Assembly (NCBI GenBank): GCA_030248135.1
Contig: JASANC010001719.1
Coordinates: forward strand, 62,001 to 126,000
DNA length: 64,000 nt
Source: Theristus sp. LFF4_11
Lineage: Eukaryota > Nematoda > Chromadorea > Monhysterida > Xyalidae
Direction: 5' to 3'
Below are positions 47,687 to 60,400 of this stretch, piece after piece. The number at the start of each line of letters is the position of its first letter. Position 1 is the first letter of the stretch. The position numbers were made by a program, and so were the translations under genes. The notes beneath the pieces are model-generated. The model was not told where the DNA came from. It did no database searches and saw only the letters and a list, made by a program, of their open reading frames with translations.

Positions 47687-49053
47687 TCAAAGAATTTCTT
47701 TCCTTTTTTGAAAAGTTTTTTGCGGGCGCTTTTCTACGCAGAATAGCAAAAAATACAACCGAACAAAATCAATCTAGCTCACAGCAGTCAGAGCATATCT
47801 TGTTCAAAATTGCAACGCTTAATATTCACAGTTCAATGTTTAACAAAAAACGCATAATTTTTATGTCGACTTGTGTTTTTTAATCCGATTATGTTTTCGA
47901 GTGTTCACCTGTAAGTTCTACATTAAAATACATTGTACAACAAAAAAAGTTAGCAAAATTGTCAGTAAAACACGAACTGAAACAAAAACTAAGTGAATAA
48001 AAAGGGATTTAAAAAATCAAAGTAACACCACCAACTTTGAAATACCGTAACTAGAATTTTTTTGAATTTATAATAATTCAATAACTTTATGTTCAAAATA
48101 AATACAAATAACTTCATTATTATTGCTCCGATAATCTCTCTGTAAATGTTGCCTTTTTTCTGATGCAAAAATGGGGCTGCATAATCACCTGCATGAACGA
48201 TCTACCTATCACACTGGGCCTCGACACGATCTCACTGCCAAGGAACCTAATAACTTAAAAAAATTATTTTTACTACTACATTTATTTGTATTTTTTTTGA
48301 ACAATATAAATTGATAATGCACTTTATTGTGTGTGTTTGATCTTCTGTGATGATCTGCACCTGTGCAATGAAGATCGTTTCGAGACCGATTTTTGTAGAA
48401 ACCGTACACTGGACGGAGATTATTGATGGATAGGTTAACAGGTAGAAACTATGCAGTTTCGAAGTTTTTGCACACATTTTTTCATATAAGCACATAAAAT
48501 ATGTAAAACAGGGCCACGTGCGCGAGTGCGCACGGTTTTTTGCGATTTTCAGAGGAGGTACAGGCATATTAGAAAAGAAATACGCGAAAAAAGACCAATA
48601 ATCTAAAAGAGCAGATATACAGAAAGCAACGCTATCCAGTTTTAGCCCATACCTATATGTACAGGTCGCACAAACTGAAAATATATTGTGTTGTAGAAGA
48701 TTTATAAAAGAAAGTTTGTTTACTTCGTATTATTTGTGAAACGGGCCATTTTTCGGCCTATTTATTCGATTGTTTACATTGGAATTTTTTTCGAAAAAAA
48801 CAACAGCAACGACGTACTTGCAATGCTTAGGTCTCGGTTGGTATGCGATGCGCATTTTGAATCGTACATAAATCGCACAAACAGAACACGCTTAGAGATA
48901 CATTTTCAAAAGAATTATGCAAAAAAACCAGAAGCGTGCACGAAAATAGTTTGTTAATTGGTTAAAAACCGTCGTAGATCCACGTTTTTACTGATACTTG
49001 AAACAATCCATTCTGTTGTCTCGTGTGGGTATAGAAATGTTTTTTCAATAGCT
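47687..49053. other. Gap between the unidentified gene and the espin-like gene
   Basis: A/T-rich. Two dispersed-motif hits (48217-48232 and 48372-48388) facing each other. No exon supported. Probably the 3' UTR of the upstream gene plus the promoter of the espin-like gene. Confidence 0.4.
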
Positions 49054-50986
49054 TCAAGCAAACCGGTGAAGCTGCGGTTCAATCGACCGCTTGCTCAATT
49101 CATCGTTTGTGCTTGTCTCGAACACGATTGGCATCACGTCGCTGTGTGTTGCGTCGTCGTTAGCCACGGTGAAATCAGCTGCTGTGAAATCAACATGTTT
49201 ATCGTCTTTGGTGGTGAAATCGCCAACTAAACCGCCGTTATTGTTCGGTACCAGTAGTCGCAAGATTTGTGCGCTTTCGAGTTGCCGTTTCAGCAGTTCC
49301 GCATTGTTGCAATTCGCTGACCGACCACTGACGTCCGTGTCAGGACCACGATACGAATGAACACTCCTCATCAGCTCTGTCGCGCGAACAGTGTCGTCCC
49401 GGTAGAATGGTGAATGCGATGGCCCTGAAGTGTGGTAAACTGAAATCAAAATGATCGAATTAGCTATTTTATTGGCTTTCAAACAAATTTGAGTGAGTGT
49501 TTAGTGTATCTTCATTACTTTACATATGCTTGATATGTCTCCGAATTATTCTCTTTTTATCGCATGATTGAAAGTGCACAGATTACAGTGTAAGTAGCAG
49601 TTTTCTGAAGCACTTTTCGGGTCAACGATGTGTCCGGTGCTAAGTTTGGTGCAATAATGGACAATGTCAATTGCTAAAATTTTGTCGGCCAACATTTCTG
49701 CTACCACCAGTACTGGTATAGCTACATATGGAAGTGCTTGTTGGACAAAACGTTGCGTAACTGTTCTTAGAGTGCTGTCCAAAAAACCAAAAAACTGAAA
49801 GCCGGGGAGATAAAAAAACGATTTGACATGGCTCAGTGACTTGCGCAACTCCGCGTGCGTTTCCCTCTTTTTCCCACCAACCGTGTTTCGAGCGTCGAAT
49901 TGCCCGCCGTTCGTTGTGCAGCGACCATCGGCTGGCTTCGCCAACGGCGCTTGTGCGCTGCGATGAACTGTACAATAACGGATCATCCGGCTGACGCTTA
50001 CAACAGTAACCGTTCAAAGCAGTCGCCGTCGTCTCCGTCGTCGACTTCAAATAAGTGTCGTCAAAGTCGTCATTGTCGCAGATTGCATCTTCCTGGCCTC
50101 CACCGACGTCCGAATTGAACGAGGGACACTGGCCGAGTGGCTGATGGAGACGCACCGACTGGAACTGCTGCGGCGAGGGCGCTGCCGCTGACTCGATCTG
50201 GCAAAAACGAATGCACAGTTTTGATGACTAAATTTTTTGGAAAGAGATGCGCAGGCATCAAGTTCGGAAACAACCTCGAGTGGGGATTCGAACCCACGTG
50301 TCACTGGTTTGTGCCGGACCAGTGCTGCTCAGACCACCACTTTGCACCACTTTTCTCCAGCCGAAATTTTTAATGACGAAGAGGTCGCTCAACAAATTGT
50401 CGCGTAATTTGTTAGGCATTTTGGGCTTATTCACGTTGAAGACACCTCGCTGGTTGCCGCGATTTGGTATCCAACAAGAATAACAGCGCGCACCGATGAA
50501 TTAAAGAAAACTCACCGTTTGTTTTGAAGTTTCATATTAATGCGGTGAAGTGGATTACCGTGTTGAAAAATTCGAATATCCAAAAAAACGGGTTTCACTC
50601 TCATCGATGTACAAGCATTTTCTCAAGTCTTGCATGGAATGTAAGAAGCGCGCAGAACAAACACCACTTGACGCTGTTCAACGCAACTAACGCTCAACAC
50701 CGGTGCTCCATTGTTCGTGGTGCAGGTCGCGTAGTAGTACAGGTCGGCGGGCGGCGTCGTCGCCGGGTGGATCATGACGACGCTGGAAATGAATTTACAG
50801 TCACACGCTCAAGTGTCGACGTGCCTAGATGCGTTCAGAACAGCTGAAAAGCAACACCGTCGTCGATCTGTATTGTCTCGCCCAATTCTGTTCGCGCAAA
50901 ATCTGCACCGTAGAGTAGATCGTGTCGAGACCGACACGGACAGAGCCGCACACGGCCCGCACGTAAAAGTCGCCGATTCTCTGCGT
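49054..50986 (-). CDS. Unidentified gene, C-terminal exons
   Basis: Not recognised. Four exons join in phase on the - strand: 50952-50986 (weak; IGDFYVRAV), 50701-50782 (MIHPATTPPADLYYYATC), 49882-50197 (LHQPLGQCPSFNSDVGGGQE, then an Asp-rich DDFDDTYL stretch) and 49054-49439 (YHTSGPSHSPFYRDDTVRAT to a TGA after PQLHRFA). The last two exons look like a polar, Ser/Thr/Asp-rich tail with no membrane segment. The first two suggest a short beta-rich segment with conserved-looking Tyr and Cys. Third codon positions are strongly G/C as in the known genes here, which supports coding. More 5' exons probably exist up to about 52.9 kb but none could be supported. The exon at 50952-50986 lies next to a dispersed repeat motif (50917-50932), so it could be spurious. 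The gene sits between TMED and the espin-like gene on the same strand. Confidence 0.5.
50270..50345 (-). other. tRNA-like sequence, probably a pseudogene or SINE head
   Basis: On the - strand: TGGTGGTCTGAGCAGCACTGG (A-box-like), a CTGGT/ACCAG stem with an oversized loop, then GTGGGTTCGAATCCCCAC, a perfect T arm. No paired acceptor stem is visible, so a working tRNA is unlikely. It lies in an intron of the unidentified gene. Confidence 0.45.
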
Positions 50987-52957
50987 CTGCCCGTCCGGAA
51001 TCAAGAATGGCAAAATAATGAGCGAGGTATGGACCACGGACACCCAGTCGGCATTCAGTTTTTAGCCTGTGGTGTGTGTGTGTACGTGTTCGGTCTCAAC
51101 GCGACCTACACATACAGTATACTGTACGCGTACAGTACAGATTTGCGAACAAAATTTCTAAAAATTGTACGTCGCACTTCGATGGCATTTTCATTGTACA
51201 TATCTTAATGTGGGCAGCCCAGCTGATGTGTTGTTCACATTTTTAAAAATTAAAGTGTGGGAAATATGGTCTTCCACCAGGCATGATCTTTGCTGACCCT
51301 TTGACCTTTATTCATGCTCAATTTCAATTTTTTTTCTTCAGAAAACATATTTGCCAAAATCCAGAGGTACGTGCAAGTGGACTGTAATGATTTCTATTGA
51401 ACTGTTGCTAAAATTGTTGGTTTGATCATGTTTGTGTGGGAGTGCGCGTCCAAATTCATTTGATTTTAATTGGCACTAACGAAACTGACAACAAGCCTGC
51501 GCATGCAACACGTTTTACGTGCATATATAGATAGGACGCACACATGATTAGCAAAAACTGGACTCTAACGAAATTCCGAAACCAGAATCAAAACGTTTTC
51601 AAGACCAGTTTTGAAATATTGTAAGCATTATTAATTTTTCTTAAATTTAGCGTGCTAATTTTCCAAGTATGAATCCATAAAGTATGACTAAATGGCTTAA
51701 AAACAGAAATGCTGATATTTCACCTATCGCATCTCAGGTTTTTCGTGAAAAAAACGTTTCAAAGAAACCGTGAAATAGTCAACGAAACTGACACGATGTT
51801 TTAGGCAACTGACACGAGGCAAAAAATGCCTGCGGGCAGCGCAGAGAACGATTTTACACCTACACACATGGAAATAATATGACCACCGCCAAACTAACTG
51901 ACTTGTGATAATTGTTGCACAAGAAAAAAGAAAAGAAAAATATATGTTCCGCAAAATTCGACGGCATTGGTACGATTACGATACAAGTTGATTTGTAAAT
52001 GGCATATTGTTTTACGATTGTGCAGGTTGCGAACAAATAATACTGCAACTGCGCGCAATTTATTTCAGTGCGTCCACTATAAGGGCGTTATTTTTATTTG
52101 CGTTCACCACACCCATCAGACTGCAAATTACTGTTTTTTTGAAAACGCATGCTGACTTTGACGCCCACGGAGCTTTCAGAAGTTTTTTTTACAGCTGGGT
52201 GGTCCTTCACCGCGGTGGACAACGCGTAAAGCATTTTTTATTTCATTTGAATTTGAAAAAACAAAGTTTCAATCATTTCATCATCACATTTAACCAGAAA
52301 CGTCAACACCTCTCTTTAACTGCACTTTCATTGGTGGTTTTTTGACTGAAATAGAAAAAAACGAAAACTGACTTGCACCATTCCATTGCTTTAACAACCA
52401 AACATTGTTAAACACCCAATCAAAACTAAAAATTGCTTCATTCCCCGAACCTGAAAAGTGTAACACAAAAAAAAGGATATGAACAAAAAACAATTGACAC
52501 AGTGGGCGGAACGACCCGAAAGTTAAAAAAATCAGTTCAGAGCAGCGGCTCTCAACAAAGGCAAGTGCTTCTAACAAAACTTTTGATTCTTGAAAACAAA
52601 ACAAAAACAAATACTGCCAACAACTAAGCAATAAATAACATACCCGACACAAAATCCCACCAAAAAGCCACTGACAAAACCGACACAACTGTTTTTGAAA
52701 TCACGCAACAATCGAGAGAAAAAAAAACAAAATTTTCAAAAAAATCATTCATCTGAAGTTTGTGCAGTGCGTTAAAAGGACTCTGTCAACGAAACAAGAG
52801 TTCACAAGACACAAAACAATGTCACAATCACTCGAACAGAACAGAAACAATAGCAACATCCACATCATAACCAACCATCCGCTGTAAAATGGAAGAAGTT
52901 GTGACTGTTCTTTCATTGAAAAAACGACAGCAGAAACGAAAAAAAACCGCGTTTTGA
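50987..52957. other. Gap downstream of TMED, no exon supported
   Basis: Probably holds the TMED 3' UTR and possibly 5' exons of the unidentified gene. A 132-codon - strand ORF at 52290-52688 is Phe/Leu/Cys-rich without family similarity and is more likely untranslated sequence. Confidence 0.35.
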
Positions 52958-55703
52958 TCATGTTTTGTGGCGCAAAATTCGACCGATTCGTGAGTTGTCT
53001 TCAAATAAACTGCGAATCATGTAGACCTGCGCGTGGCGAAAACAATCATATACGTTATGTTTGTCTGGTCCGTATTAAAAACGTTTTTGGTCGAAATGTG
53101 AAAAAAAACAAGTCAGAAAAAAAACGCCGAAAGTATGTCGATTCAGTACAGACAGACCTGTAGCGCGCCAACGGAGATCATGATGACGCCATTGAGCAAC
53201 GACCAAAACGTCACCCTGCTCAAGTTGGCCTCCATGATCGCGCGGTCGCGCGCCTCCCACGCACGCAGTAGCGCCTGTAAGAAGAGGAAAAACAAACAGA
53301 ATGCGTCACCGCTCGTGGTCTGGTGGTAGTGCGTTAGACTGCAGTCTGTGCGCTCGGGGGATCGAGCCCCGCCGGGGGGTGTATAAGCACTTAATGACAG
53401 ACGAAAACTCGATGGGCGCCCTACTCAATGGCGTTCTGTGTGCTTCTCTGGGTTAGCCCTGGCTAAAAACATCGCCTAAAAAGCCCAACCACAACACCAA
53501 CAAGAATGTGAAATGCGTGACTTTCGATGTTAAAAAACAACAACGTTGAATCGCCAAAATCAACTGAGCAAACAGCGGCGCTGTTGAGAAAAAGGCTGCT
53601 GCAGTCTCGTGTGGAGGGGCTTCACGGGATGCTCAACCACCCCTTGTCTTTATATCACCAAATCTTCGATCTTCTTCAACACCGGAGCTTGCAAGGGGAG
53701 AACCGTGAAAAAAGCACAATAATAAGTTTTTGTTCGACTTGAAAGCAGGAAGAAAACCGGCCACCAACCAACCTGATAGTGTTCGGCCTTGTTTAACGAG
53801 ACTCTGATTTTCTGCGCCAAATTCTGCAAAAGCAATTTCTGGTTTCAAACTGACAAAAAAACGGTTTGAAGAAAAACGTAATTGATAACGGGTATCTTAA
53901 CTGAAAACACGCACACCAGTTTGTTTTCCACGCCAGATGCAACTTTTTTCAATTGGTACGAGTATATCGATCGATTGGTAGTGAACCGAGCAATCAATCA
54001 GCAGCGATTTTTTCAGCATTTTTATTGCACACCACACTATTGTTGCAAACTGTGTTCTCCAATCACATAATCACACCCGGATGACACTGCACCATACATG
54101 GCGGCATGCGCAACATGTTCTACCACCACACCGTTGCCATATTTTTATAATTGCCAATCAAGAACAGCAACGTTTCCACAAAAGTAACGAGAAAACTCCA
54201 CAAGTTCACCTTGACAATATCAGTTTCAGTGTCCAGTTCCCGTAACGCTTTCGCCTCGACACCGCCAAACGCCATACTATCAAAGTCCAGCTCGTCTAGG
54301 TTGTTGTCTTGGTCGTATAGGAAAATTTCGAAGAACACCACTTTGCGATCCTTGTACGAAAATGAATTATCGAAGCACAGTTGGTAGTCGCCCTTTTGAT
54401 TCTTGATCTCTACTCTGCAACAAGAAAAAACAACGATATTTTCCGATTTTCCGCTCTCGATTGCAAACTGATTTCAACAATTGTTTGGAATGTTTGATGG
54501 TACGAGAACCGGCAAAAACAGCACTTTACTTTTGCACAACCACGACACGACACACTAAAAAACACGATTTTTGAAATGCGCATATAATACAGAAATGGCG
54601 GTTTTCTCTGTCACCGGTCTGCAGTTTTTTTGGTGTTCAAATGCAAGAATGTGAACACAGCAACAACGAACGCACCGATGACTCCCATCGTTTTTCATCC
54701 TGTCCTGCGCGAGCACCGTGTTACCGAAGAGCACCATGAAGTTGACGTTCAAATCGCCGCCATCAATCACCTGAGAGACAACTGATGCTGTACAGAGCCG
54801 CAATTAACAACTGCTAAGGTTTTGCATTACTAAGGAATTCGATTTGAGGTTTGAGGGACGTTCTGATGATTACGAAAGTAGTCACGAGAAAGTGGAAACG
54901 CCAACACGAAATAGGAACCACACGTCAGCGATAGCGATGGATTTTCCTGTCACTCCAGAACGCAAAGAGCTTCGGACAGCACTTGTCAAAAATGAAAACG
55001 AAGCGAAATCAAAGGAACACGCTTTTCCCGACCTGATAATCAATTTCCATTGCGGCGTATTTCGGGTCGGCGACCGTCTGAAAAAAGCAGGACATCCGAC
55101 CCGGCGGCACCTCGACCGTGAAATCGTATTCGCCTGTTTAAAAGGAAAACGGACCGTGAAATCGTATTCGCCTGGATGGACCGTCAAATAAACTTGTTTA
55201 TTATAGCAGCACACACACACACACGGACTCGACGTGTAATCGTGTATTCGATCTCGACACGGACTTGCGTAATCAAGCGTGAACGCAGGAATTTAAGGGA
55301 AGCGAAGCAAACTGAACGGATTCAAAATTGGCATGGAATTTTGCTACAATAATCTTTCTGGACGAGCAGCGACGAACGTGTTGAGATTGAATACAGTAGA
55401 CACCGCACTACGTACAGTCGTACTCTAAATTATAGGCTATCAGCTGATTGGTTGGTGAACACATGATGCATGCATTCTGCGCAGGAACAGACTCAAACCT
55501 GCACAGCAGTGCATGCAACACGTCATCACCAACCAATCAGCTGATAGTCCAGAAGTTCGACTACAGGTAGCGCTGTATCCACAGTTTTTAACATTTTACC
55601 ACAGACAGTACTTACCACCGACAACAGAACGAATCAAACTGGCAAGAAGATAGAGGAGAAAAAACGTCAGCGTCCGATGCGCAAGCCAAATCGTTTTTTC
55701 CAT
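52958..55703 (-). CDS. TMED5: p24 family cargo receptor, TMED1/TMED5-like
   Basis: Complete 241-residue protein from seven exons (complement): 55616-55703, 55033-55133, 54676-54770, 54210-54414, 53773-53823, 53158-53274, 52958-53026 (TGA). All phases match. p24 proteins are type I membrane proteins of COPII/COPI vesicles that sort GPI-anchored and other cargo between ER and Golgi. Signal peptide at residues 1-29 (MEKTIWLAHR, then a hydrophobic run). GOLD domain with paired cysteines C45 (GRMSCFFQ) and C108 (YQLCFDNSFS), VVFFEIFLYDQ, a coiled-coil segment (IRVSLNKAEHYQ), the block LLRAWEARDRAIMEANLSRV and a membrane span at about 203-224 (FWSLLNGVIMISVG). The cytosolic tail has RSLFEDN but no C-terminal KKxx. 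The LLRAxEARDR and RSLFED blocks point to the gamma (TMED1/5) subfamily. A tRNA-SINE lies 32 bp upstream of exon 53158-53274, and the acceptor of exon 55033-55133 is duplicated. Confidence 0.93.
53307..53500 (+). mobile_element. tRNA-derived SINE, copy 3
   Basis: Forward copy: CTCGTGGTCTGGTGGTAGTG, GGGGATCGAGCCCCGCC, a body with TAAGCACTTAATGACAGACG and GGGTTAGCCCTGGC, then a CAA-rich tail. It lies in a TMED intron. Confidence 0.88.
55413..55566. mobile_element. MITE-a copy 4
   Basis: Complete: ACAGTCGTACTCTAAATTAT at the left, AGAAGTTCGACT at the right, with CAGCTGATTGGTTGGT and ACCAACCAATCAGCTGA arms. It lies in the first TMED intron. Confidence 0.8.
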
Positions 55704-57438
55704 TGCGTTTTCTCCGGCCGTAGCCAGAACTGGCGTCAGTTGACAAAACCGGTTTTTTTCGTTTTTTTTCTGAAATTCGGTTCACAACAATTCAAGAATT
55801 GGCTTACAACGACGGCTGGCAATGTTTCAGCAACAATGAAATCAAAAACATCCGGATGAAAGTTTCTCCCAAACTGGCGCAGGAGACTGCCACTAAAGTT
55901 CTAGTCTGAAGGCAGCGTACTCGTTTACAACACAGCAATGTCGCACAGTCCCACTCAAACACACAAACCGGCACAACGACGCTGGCTTGTGACACCACAA
56001 CATTGCTGTGTTGTGTAAAAAATGCACGGTCTTCAGACAAGGACTTTATCAGTGAACGTTCGTTGGCACCACACACAAGAAACACCAACGAAACGTGGCC
56101 GTTGGGTTGGGCAAGTTGTTTCCACCCGAATAATTGTGACAAAAGATACGCTGCAAGACTGGATTCGCGTTTTTCTTTCACTAATTTGCAACAAGAGCAA
56201 CAAAAAAAACACCGCAGATAATGCTGTCAACTAGGGAAATATGATCAGTGTGAAATAAAAAAAGCAATATTGAAACAGCGAAATTAACACCATCAGAACC
56301 TGCCAGACACAAACCACAAACCATGTTTGACAAAAACTACACAACGACACCATGATGGCAAGTGGACGATGCCTACCAAAGCCGGAGGTCGGGGGGTCAC
56401 AAACTGTATTGTCATCACACCATGCCATCGCAATGACCGGCTCTTGCCGTGACGTGGTCGCTGTGTGACACGTTCTGACACACCCAGTTTATACTCTGCA
56501 CTGCAATGAATGATAAACACCTCTCGGCCGAGAAATAATCCACCGACGACAACAGGCAAACGACGGAAAAAATGAACAGTGCTTTGTATGCAGCTCACTG
56601 ACTGGTTGCATCAATGTTGGAGACAGTGCTGATTGGTCAGCATACTCCCGAATCTGCAAATCAGCATTCGTGTTTTGAGGGTTCGACTGCAGTGTTCTCT
56701 GTGGTTGAAGAATGTACGGAAAGCGAGCTTTGGTGGTGGCAGTTGTTACCAAACGGAAGACAGACAACCTGAAACGAAACACTGGGTCTATTTGTGACTT
56801 AACCTCGAGTTCAACCCCCAAAAAACGGACCCGATACAAAACACCGGACATTAAACAGAAGACTTGACAAGTCATCGCGGCTCACACTAACAACATGACA
56901 CTGAAGATGATACGTATACAACTCAGTAAAAGATTCACATAAACTTTTGAAAAAAAAACCAGAGCACTACTAATCGAGTAACAAGACAAACAAAAGCCAT
57001 GTAACCATTTGAAATTCCAAATTTTCTACAACACACACACAGAGAATTTCTTTCAAAAACAAAAGATAATAAATAGAATGCACTCACTGGTTAGTAAAAC
57101 TCATTTCTCAACAGCTTATTTGACATTCCTCTTTTGCCGCAAAAAAGGAAAAAATTCTAAAACTGGAGTACATTGCTCAAAACGGACATTTGCACAATCT
57201 AGGTAAATCCAAGTTTTTTTAATTCACTTAGTACTAGTAGCTTTTCAAAATCATAAAACAAGAAAAACTGCAGTGCAGAACGAAACGAAAGATTTCCACC
57301 TCTCAATTTTTCAAAAAACCAACAAGCGAACAACGAAAATATAAACTTGATGGTATTGGTATTCCACACACACAGAAAAGCACAAAGAAAACCACTCGTC
57401 CGCGAGTTGTTTTTTTTTCAAAAAATGCTTCTTTTTTC
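55704..57438. other. Intergenic KDM4-TMED
   Basis: About 1.7 kb between the KDM4 stop and the TMED start, both on the - strand. It should hold the KDM4 3' UTR and the TMED promoter. No gene, no repeat family recognised. Confidence 0.4.
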
Positions 57439-60400
57439 TCAAAATTCATGCTGAGTTTTCAGTTTCGCCGTTACTGACTCCGGCACCGCCTCGCACGAGC
57501 TGTACAATTCCGATCGACTGCAGTCAACCATTTTGCGGTTGCCGAACACGCGAACCTGCGACACGCACGAATTGGCTGCATTATTATTCTACGGTACGGT
57601 CGAGTTGAACATGTAGCATCTTTTACCAGGGTGCAAGAAATTTCGAATGAGCGAAAGAAAGACGATCGGGAACCCAATTGTGTCTCAAATTTGACGTGTT
57701 TTTTGTAAATTACTAGGTTCCTTTTTATTTATTTTTTCTGTTCATTCTTTGTCCCTTGCACACACCATTGGGGGAAATCCGACATTCTTAAAAAACACAA
57801 CTCCTAGTCTACATCTGGTCTTGATTAGGAAGACAAGCAGTGCCTCATTTATTTATACCGTGCAACACGCACTGCGGTTGTCACTTATATCAGCGGTTTG
57901 AAAATTCAATCGAAAAAAAACACCGCCGAAAAGAAACGCCGTCAAGACTCTGCGGCAGCCGTAATAGTGCGTTTGCAATCGCCGTAAAAACATCCAAACA
58001 ACAAGATAGATGCTGTTTATCACAAAGTTGCTTCATCCTGAAATCGACAAAAAAAGCGAATTGGAAAAGCCACCGACACCAACCCTGAACACATCCGCCC
58101 GTCTGAGTCCTTTGTAGACGCCGTTGTACTGCTCATTGTCCTCCCAAGTGACCGTCACCCGCGAGCCGGTCACGTGCGCACCGTTGCACCCGCCGGCGCT
58201 GCATTCGCACCTGCAACAAAACAGACAGACATTTTTTCGCTGAAAGTGTGCTCACATTTGAACGTGACGTCCGCCAATGAGTCTGAACAGCCAACCTCCC
58301 TTTCTTCGAAAAGTTTTCTTTCTCAACAAACACACACGCACGCGCAAATCTGCAAACTCGTGGCAAGGGGACATTTTCAAGCGCGCGCCTCTGCAACCGG
58401 GCGCAGGCGCAGGAGGGGGCAGCTACTTTCTGAACTACACGACGTCTATAGCCCCTATCATTCTTGGAAAGAAAACGGAATCGGCTCGACAAAAAAAAAC
58501 CGTTTGGCCAAAAATTAAGGAGAAAACAAACAGAGAAAAAAACCAAAAAAGCCACACGCTCACCAGGAGATGTCCTGCGGGAAGGTGTCGTTGGTGAAGG
58601 TGCCGTCGTCGAACTGCACGCAACAGTAGACAACGCGGTCGATCGCCTGCACGCGCCCGCGGCACACCTGCAGCCAAATCAATCAATAAGTGACCGCTGT
58701 GCATTGAACGAGCAAGTTTAGAATAAAAGAGCACGTGTGAAATGAGTGTAGTCGAGATAATCATATCACGATGCTTAATGCAATGCAGTCAACGCGATTC
58801 GCTCACACAGTCCGAGTGAAAGCCCGTTACCGGTTCTCGTATGATTATTCAAGCGTTTCATGAGAAAGAGGCGCTCATGCAAAAGAGGGGCGGCCTCATC
58901 AGTGAGGTGCCCCTCCTGAACCATTAAAGTGATGACCTCGTTCGTTACCCTTGGTTCACCGATTTTCTGTCTGTTGCGTCCGCGTCTCGACACGAAACTT
59001 CCAGACGAAACCAAAAAATTGGTCGACAGCCACACTCAGTGTGTGTGAGTGAATGAAACTGTCGGGCCGTCCGAAAAAACAACAACAACAAAAAAACTCT
59101 CGTCCCTGCCCCCAGCGCAGCTTTACCCGAGCGCCCTCCTCCAAGTAGCAGATCACTCGCTCGCCGACAGCCACCGGCGGCAGACAGCTCGTGTCCGTCT
59201 CTTCGTCTGTGTCACAAAACAAAATATGAACAATGGTCACACTACAGACGAACTCTTCCAAGTTACTGGTTTTCAGGCGATTGGTTGGTGGATCACACGA
59301 TGCGTGCGTTCCAGGCAGGACAGACTCCGCCCACCACAGCAATGCCTGCGCATCACGTGACCACCAACCAATCAGCTGATGGCCTATAATTTACAGTTCA
59401 ACTGTAAATTATAGAATTTTTGTTAAACTGACTACGTCCGCGTACTGAAAAATGGCACAGTACTTTACGCGATGACGAGGACGATTTGCATTGCCGTTTC
59501 ATCCGTTCCTGCGATTCACCTTTATGCTGTTGTTGTTCGATCGCCCAGGGTGGGCAAGGGTGGTGACGCAATTTGGCGCCGATCGAGCGCGAGCGCGGGC
59601 TCGGCCGGGTGCGGGACGCTGCGTCGTTGTGCGCTCACCTTTATGCTCGTGACAAATGGCGGCGACCATGACCGGCCAGTCTCTGAACTCGAACGTTCCA
59701 TCCGCCAGTTTACTGCAAGTGACGTGCATCAGTTGGCGTCGCTCCGACGTCGGACAGCCGGCGCACGCGACCAACATGCCGCCGCCGCGGTTGCAGTAGC
59801 GGCATCGGTCGCTTTGGTAGTCTGCGCAATTCGTGGAAACTCGATCAGAGTGAGAAACGATGTCTGTTTTTTATTCATTTGTTCGCGCACCGGTTCCGGA
59901 AACCATGAGGTACCAGACTCCGGCGGAAACGGCCAATGCTGGCCCGAGCCCAATTTATCCTCGGTTCTGGAGGGAGTCTTTGTCCAACGTTTTGTGCGCT
60001 GCCCAGCATGCTCGTTTTGAAAATCTTTTCGCCCTTTTGCAAGTGAATGAAAGCGCCGAATAAAACATAATAGAGCCAAACAGAATAGTTCAAAAAAAAC
60101 AATGTCACTTTGTTAAAAAAAGTCGTATCATTGTTTGATGACGTGTGCAACGGAATTTTTCTGTTCGAAACCTCACTTTCCAGTTCACGTTCATTTTTAG
60201 TAGACTTGTTTTTAGTAGATTATTAGTAGATTTTTAGTAGACATCGGCAGTTCTGCCTGTTGTCCGTCGCACTGACGAGCCAGGGGACACCGCGGTATGC
60301 GTCTACCTGGCGAAACCGCAAACAGCGAACTTTATGTATTGTATACGCTCGCAAAACGCCGGGTCCCTTGTGGCTTTATAGCCCGGGATGGTTGAGTTTG

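Noticed and set aside
50270..50345. Functional tRNA gene
   Set aside because: Good T arm and A-box-like part but no acceptor stem and an oversized anticodon loop.
52290..52688. 132-codon minus-strand ORF rich in Phe, Leu and Cys
   Set aside because: A/T-driven composition, no family similarity, lies in the probable TMED 3' UTR.
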